A stretch of 8,498 bases of DNA. It comes from DATLYT01 sp035574455 (lineage in GTDB: Bacteria; Bacteroidota; Ignavibacteria; UBA10030). Shown piece by piece: positions 5,952 through 8,498 of this stretch. Each line of letters begins with the position of its first letter. The stretch's first letter is position 1. Where the stretch lies: assembly GCA_035574455.1 (NCBI GenBank), contig DATLYT010000024.1:1-8498 (forward strand), written 5' to 3'. Under the pieces are notes generated by a model that saw only the letters and a list, made by a program, of their open reading frames with translations, was not told the origin of the DNA and did no database searches. Both the position numbers and the translations under genes were made by a program.

Positions 5952-7478
5952 ATGGAACATTTCAAACAGAGTATCTACGACCTTATTGTTGAGACTTCAA
6001 CGAACCTTCCTCCCGACGTTCGCCGAGCACTGGCAAATGCAATGGAGCGCGAGACGAAGGGGTCACAATCCGACCTTGCGTTGAATACGATCGCCCTGAA
6101 CGTCGACATGGCAGTAACAAATTGCGGTCCCATTTGCCAGGATACCGGAATGCCGACGTTCGAAATCAAGACACCGATCGGTGCGAATCAGATTGCGATG
6201 AAGAAGCAGATTCTCGAGGCGATTGCCGAGGCGACCAAGAACGGCAAGTTACGGCCGAATGCCGTGGATTCGCTGACCGGCAAGAATAGCGGCAATAATC
6301 TCGGTGAGGGGGTTCCCGTTATACACTTCGAGCAGTGGGAGGAGAACGACATCGAAGTCCGGCTTCTCCTTAAAGGTGGAGGGTGTGAAAACAAAAACAT
6401 CCAGTACTCCCTCCCCACCGACCTGCCGAACCTTGGCCGCGCCGATCGGACGATGGACGGTATTCGCAAGTGTATTCTCCACGCCGTCTGGCAAGCGCAG
6501 GGACAGGGTTGCAGTGTCGGTGCGATCGGTGTGGCGATTGGTGGAGACCGGACTTCCGGTTACTCGTTAGCCAAGCAACAGTTGTTCCGTCCGCTCGACG
6601 ACATCAATCCGAACCCAGAGCTCGCCAAACTCGAAGCCTACATCATGGAGCAGGCAAACAAGCTTGGCATCGGGACGATGGGTTTCGGTGGTGCGGTAAC
6701 GCTCATCGGCTGCAAAGTCGGTGTGTATCATCGGCTGCCGGCGAGTTTCTTTGTTTCCGTGGCGTATGACTGCTGGGCGTTTCGCAGACTTGGTGTGGTG
6801 CTCGACGCTTCAACAGGGAAAATCAAACGCTGGCTCTACAAAGACGATTCGCCGACGATGAAACTTGCGAAAGAAGAAGGCTTGAAATTGACCGGCCGTG
6901 AAGTACGACTCACTACACCCCTTTCAGAAGAGCAGGTACGGAGTCTCAAGGTCGGCGACGTTGTCCTCTTGAGCGGCGTCGTTCACATGGGGCGCGATGT
7001 GCTGCATCATCATCTTATGACGCATGACTCTCCGGTCGATTTGCGCGGCGGGGTTATCTATCATTGTGGGCCGGTTGCACTAAAACAACCAGATGGGAGA
7101 TGGGTCATGAACGCTGCTGGGCCGACGACGAGCATTCGCGAAGAGCCGTATCAAGGCGAGATCATCAAGAAATTTGGAGTCCGTGCCGTGATTGGAAAGG
7201 GCGGCATGGGAGCGAAGACCCTCGCTGCTCTGAAGGAATACGGCGCTGTCTACCTCAATGCCATTGGGGGAGCGGCGCAATACTACGCGAAGTGTATTGA
7301 GGAGGTTGATGGAGTGGATTTTCTCGAGTTCGGCGTGCCGGAGGCAATGTGGCATGTGCGGATTAAGGATTTTCCCGCCATAGTCACCATGGACGCGCAC
7401 GGCAATAGTCTCCACGCTGACATTGAGAAGGCCTCGGCAAAAGAACTTGCCCGCTTTGCAGAATCGGTGGCTCTGTAG
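5952..7478 (+). CDS. Class I (iron-sulphur) fumarate hydratase, fused alpha-beta
   Basis: A 508-residue cytoplasmic enzyme that interconverts fumarate and (S)-malate in the TCA cycle using a [4Fe-4S] cluster. The N-terminal alpha region (about 1-295) carries CQDTGMPTF, KGGGCENKN, QGCSVGAIGVAIGGDRTSGY and AYDCW. Cys62, Cys187 and Cys274 are the likely cluster ligands: the 187-274 spacing matches the 87-residue gap remembered for the tartrate dehydratase alpha subunit. The C-terminal beta region (about 310-508) has LTTPLSEEQVRSLKVGD, GRDVLHHHLM, GPTTSIREEPY and GKGGMG. In many organisms these two halves are separate subunits; here they are one chain, as in E. coli FumA/FumB though somewhat shorter. 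L-tartrate dehydratase is the main alternative, since the families are close. A good ribosome site precedes the start. The gene is followed after 36 bases by the ATL gene and then by aspartase, which supports a role around fumarate. Confidence 0.95.
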   Translation: MEHFKQSIYDLIVETSTNLPPDVRRALANAMERETKGSQSDLALNTIALNVDMAVTNCGPICQDTGMPTFEIKTPIGANQIAMKKQILEAIAEATKNGKLRPNAVDSLTGKNSGNNLGEGVPVIHFEQWEENDIEVRLLLKGGGCENKNIQYSLPTDLPNLGRADRTMDGIRKCILHAVWQAQGQGCSVGAIGVAIGGDRTSGYSLAKQQLFRPLDDINPNPELAKLEAYIMEQANKLGIGTMGFGGAVTLIGCKVGVYHRLPASFFVSVAYDCWAFRRLGVVLDASTGKIKRWLYKDDSPTMKLAKEEGLKLTGREVRLTTPLSEEQVRSLKVGDVVLLSGVVHMGRDVLHHHLMTHDSPVDLRGGVIYHCGPVALKQPDGRWVMNAAGPTTSIREEPYQGEIIKKFGVRAVIGKGGMGAKTLAALKEYGAVYLNAIGGAAQYYAKCIEEVDGVDFLEFGVPEAMWHVRIKDFPAIVTMDAHGNSLHADIEKASAKELARFAESVAL

Positions 7479-7514
7479 AATACAATTGAGAAGCCAACCT
7501 TCATTGACGGTGGT

Positions 7515-7880
7515 ATGCTCCATACGATGAAACGCAGCATGAGGCCGCTCTCGAGTTATCAACTCATCTGGAGTGTAGTCCGACTTATTCCCAAAGGTCG
7601 TGTGGCAACATACAGCGAAGTAGCAGAACAGGCGGGCTTGCCTGGTCAAGCCCGCCTCGTTGGTTACGCCCTCCACAACCTTCCTTCCGATTCGTCCGTC
7701 CCATGGCATCGCGTCATCAATGCACGCGGTGAAATCTCACTCCCGAAAGACGGCGGTCATTACCAACGTCAACTCCAACTGCTCAAGAAAGAAGGCGTCA
7801 AACTGCATCGCGGGAAGGTCGATCGATCGAAGTATGGCTGGTTGAAGCGGTCGAATAAAACAGGCCGGTCGGCAAGTTGA
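7515..7880 (+). CDS. Alkyltransferase-like protein (ATL, MGMT homologue lacking the active-site Cys)
   Basis: A 121-residue protein of the MGMT DNA-binding domain family. The usual PCHRV active site reads PWHRV (Trp64), the hallmark of ATL proteins (Atl1/eAtl, YbaZ). These bind O6-alkylguanine, flip it out and recruit nucleotide excision repair, but cannot transfer the alkyl group. Other family marks are present: GRVATYSEVA (28-37, Tyr33) and QARLVGYAL (45-53), where Arg47 is in the place of the arginine finger. The N-terminal helical domain of full MGMT/Ada is absent, which is normal for ATLs. The start is uncertain: ATGs at 7515, 7527 and 7539 are in frame and none has a good ribosome site; homology begins near residue 12. 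The gene lies between fumarase and aspartase with no obvious metabolic link. The Lys/Arg-rich tail (residues 100-121) is probably variable. Confidence 0.88.
   Translation: MLHTMKRSMRPLSSYQLIWSVVRLIPKGRVATYSEVAEQAGLPGQARLVGYALHNLPSDSSVPWHRVINARGEISLPKDGGHYQRQLQLLKKEGVKLHRGKVDRSKYGWLKRSNKTGRSAS
7630..7657. repeat. Perfect 11-bp inverted repeat inside the ATL gene
   Basis: AGGCGGGCTTG (7630-7640) and CAAGCCCGCCT (7647-7657) are exact complements around the loop CCTGGT. The stretch encodes QAGLPGQARL, a conserved part of the protein, so it is probably not an insertion. A hairpin this strong near the 5' part of the mRNA could slow translation or be coincidental. Confidence 0.5.
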
Positions 7881-7956
7881 AAATCCCGTTTGTCTCCCTT
7901 ACCTTGAGTCTCGTACGAGCAGTTAGTCGCAGACCCTTTTCCCTGTTCACGAAAGT

Positions 7957-7961
7957 GGAGG
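7957..7961 (+). promoter_or_regulatory. Ribosome binding site of the aspartase gene
   Basis: GGAGG lies 6 bases before ATG 7968, the strongest Shine-Dalgarno in the window. It fixes the start of the partial aspartase gene. The 87-base gap after the ATL stop has no clear promoter; it contains only a 10-base palindrome CTCGTACGAG at 7910-7919. Confidence 0.8.
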
Positions 7962-7967
7962 ATGACC

Positions 7968-8498
7968 ATGCAAACCCGAATCGAACGAGACTCGCTCGGC
8001 GATCGTCATATCCCCGTCAACGCGTACTATGGTGTCCAAACAGATCGAGCTTTGGAGAATTTTCCTATCAGCGGCTTGAAGCCGAAGCCGTCATATGTCG
8101 ACGCGACCATCCACATCAAGCGGGCGGCAGCCATCGTCAACAAAGAGCTTGGCTTGCTGGATGCGAAGATTGCGGATGCCATCGTGCAGGCGGCGGATGA
8201 GATCCTCGGTGGTAATTTGCGCGAGTGGTTTGTGGTCGATGTCTATCAGGCAGGAGCCGGGACATCCCACAATATGAATTGCAACGAGGTGCTCGCCAAC
8301 CGTGCGATCGAACTACTTGGCGGTCAGAAAGGTGACTACAAATTAGTGAGTCCGAACGACCATGTGAACATGGCGCAGTCGACGAACGATGTCTGTCCCA
8401 CCGCCATTCGCATCGGTGCGCTGATGGAGGTGCGAAAGCTACTTCCCGTTTTGGAAAACCTCGAAAAGGTATTGTTACAGAAAGGCAAAGAGTTTGAT
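7968..8498 (+). CDS. aspA: Aspartate ammonia-lyase, N-terminal part (cut by window edge)
   Basis: The first 177 codons of an open frame that continues beyond the window. It starts MQTRIERDSLGDRHIPVNAYYG, as aspartases do. It contains VVDVYQAGAGTSHNMNCNEVLANRA (residues about 89-113) and the block SPNDHVNMAQSTNDVCPTA, the substrate-binding signatures of the fumarase C/aspartase superfamily. DHVNMAQSTNDV is the aspartase form; class II fumarases usually read DDVNKSQSSND there, so FumC is less likely. The enzyme reversibly splits L-aspartate into fumarate and ammonia in the cytoplasm. The GSSxMPxKxN catalytic loop would lie outside the window. A strong ribosome site sits 6 bases upstream. With the class I fumarase less than 500 bases away, it could feed aspartate carbon into malate. 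Confidence 0.92.
   Translation, partial: MQTRIERDSLGDRHIPVNAYYGVQTDRALENFPISGLKPKPSYVDATIHIKRAAAIVNKELGLLDAKIADAIVQAADEILGGNLREWFVVDVYQAGAGTSHNMNCNEVLANRAIELLGGQKGDYKLVSPNDHVNMAQSTNDVCPTAIRIGALMEVRKLLPVLENLEKVLLQKGKEFD

Noticed and set aside
5480..5992. A 170-codon open frame through the spacer into the fumarase gene
   Set aside because: It begins with TTG without a ribosome site, crosses several palindromes, has no recognisable domain, and runs out of frame into the well-supported fumarase start.
7080..7709. A 209-codon minus-strand open frame spanning fumarase and ATL
   Set aside because: It covers the 3' end of one well-supported gene and the 5' half of another; no family resemblance or ribosome site.
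7910..7919. The 10-base palindrome CTCGTACGAG before aspartase as an operator
   Set aside because: A single short palindrome with no second copy and no identifiable regulator; chance is likely.
7877..8200. A 107-codon open frame overlapping the start of aspartase
   Set aside because: It is out of frame with the aspartase reading frame, which has a strong ribosome site and clear family motifs; the peptide has no sensible composition.

Overview
The window looks like chromosomal DNA of a free-living, non-model bacterium with moderate GC content. All confident genes lie on the + strand and are packed tightly: several neighbours overlap by 1-4 bases (ATGA or TGATG junctions). The set of a secreted S9 peptidase, a ferritin-like/VIT1 iron transporter, a single-chain class I fumarase and an aspartase would fit the Bacteroidota/Chlorobiota/Ignavibacteria neighbourhood. 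That placement is an inference from gene style; there is no rRNA or marker gene here to settle it.

Layout. (1) Positions 19-4126 form an overlapping three-gene unit: a polytopic GT87-like membrane glycosyltransferase, a secreted S9-family prolyl-oligopeptidase-type peptidase, and a fusion of a ferritin-like domain to a VIT1 transporter (MbfA type). (2) After 26 bases come a 73-residue DUF2007-type protein and an overlapping zinc-less quinone-oxidoreductase-like MDR dehydrogenase (to 5384). (3) Positions 5385-5951 are about 570 bases that appear non-coding. They hold several small palindromes, a degenerate tandem duplication and at least three copies of a short ATGTCG-type palindromic repeat. 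(4) From 5952 to the right edge lie a complete fused class I fumarase, an alkyltransferase-like (ATL) DNA repair protein, and the first 177 codons of an aspartate ammonia-lyase cut by the window edge.

How the genes fit together. Fumarase and aspartase meet at fumarate: aspartase releases fumarate and ammonia from aspartate, and fumarase converts fumarate to malate. Their proximity suggests an aspartate-to-malate/TCA module with the ATL gene lying between them. The left-hand unit is probably co-transcribed because of its overlaps, but its members have no obvious shared pathway (cell envelope glycosylation, periplasmic peptide breakdown, iron handling).

No clear novel system was found. The most unusual part is the repeat-laden spacer before the fumarase gene. 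No tRNA, rRNA, true CRISPR array, insertion sequence or transposase gene was seen.
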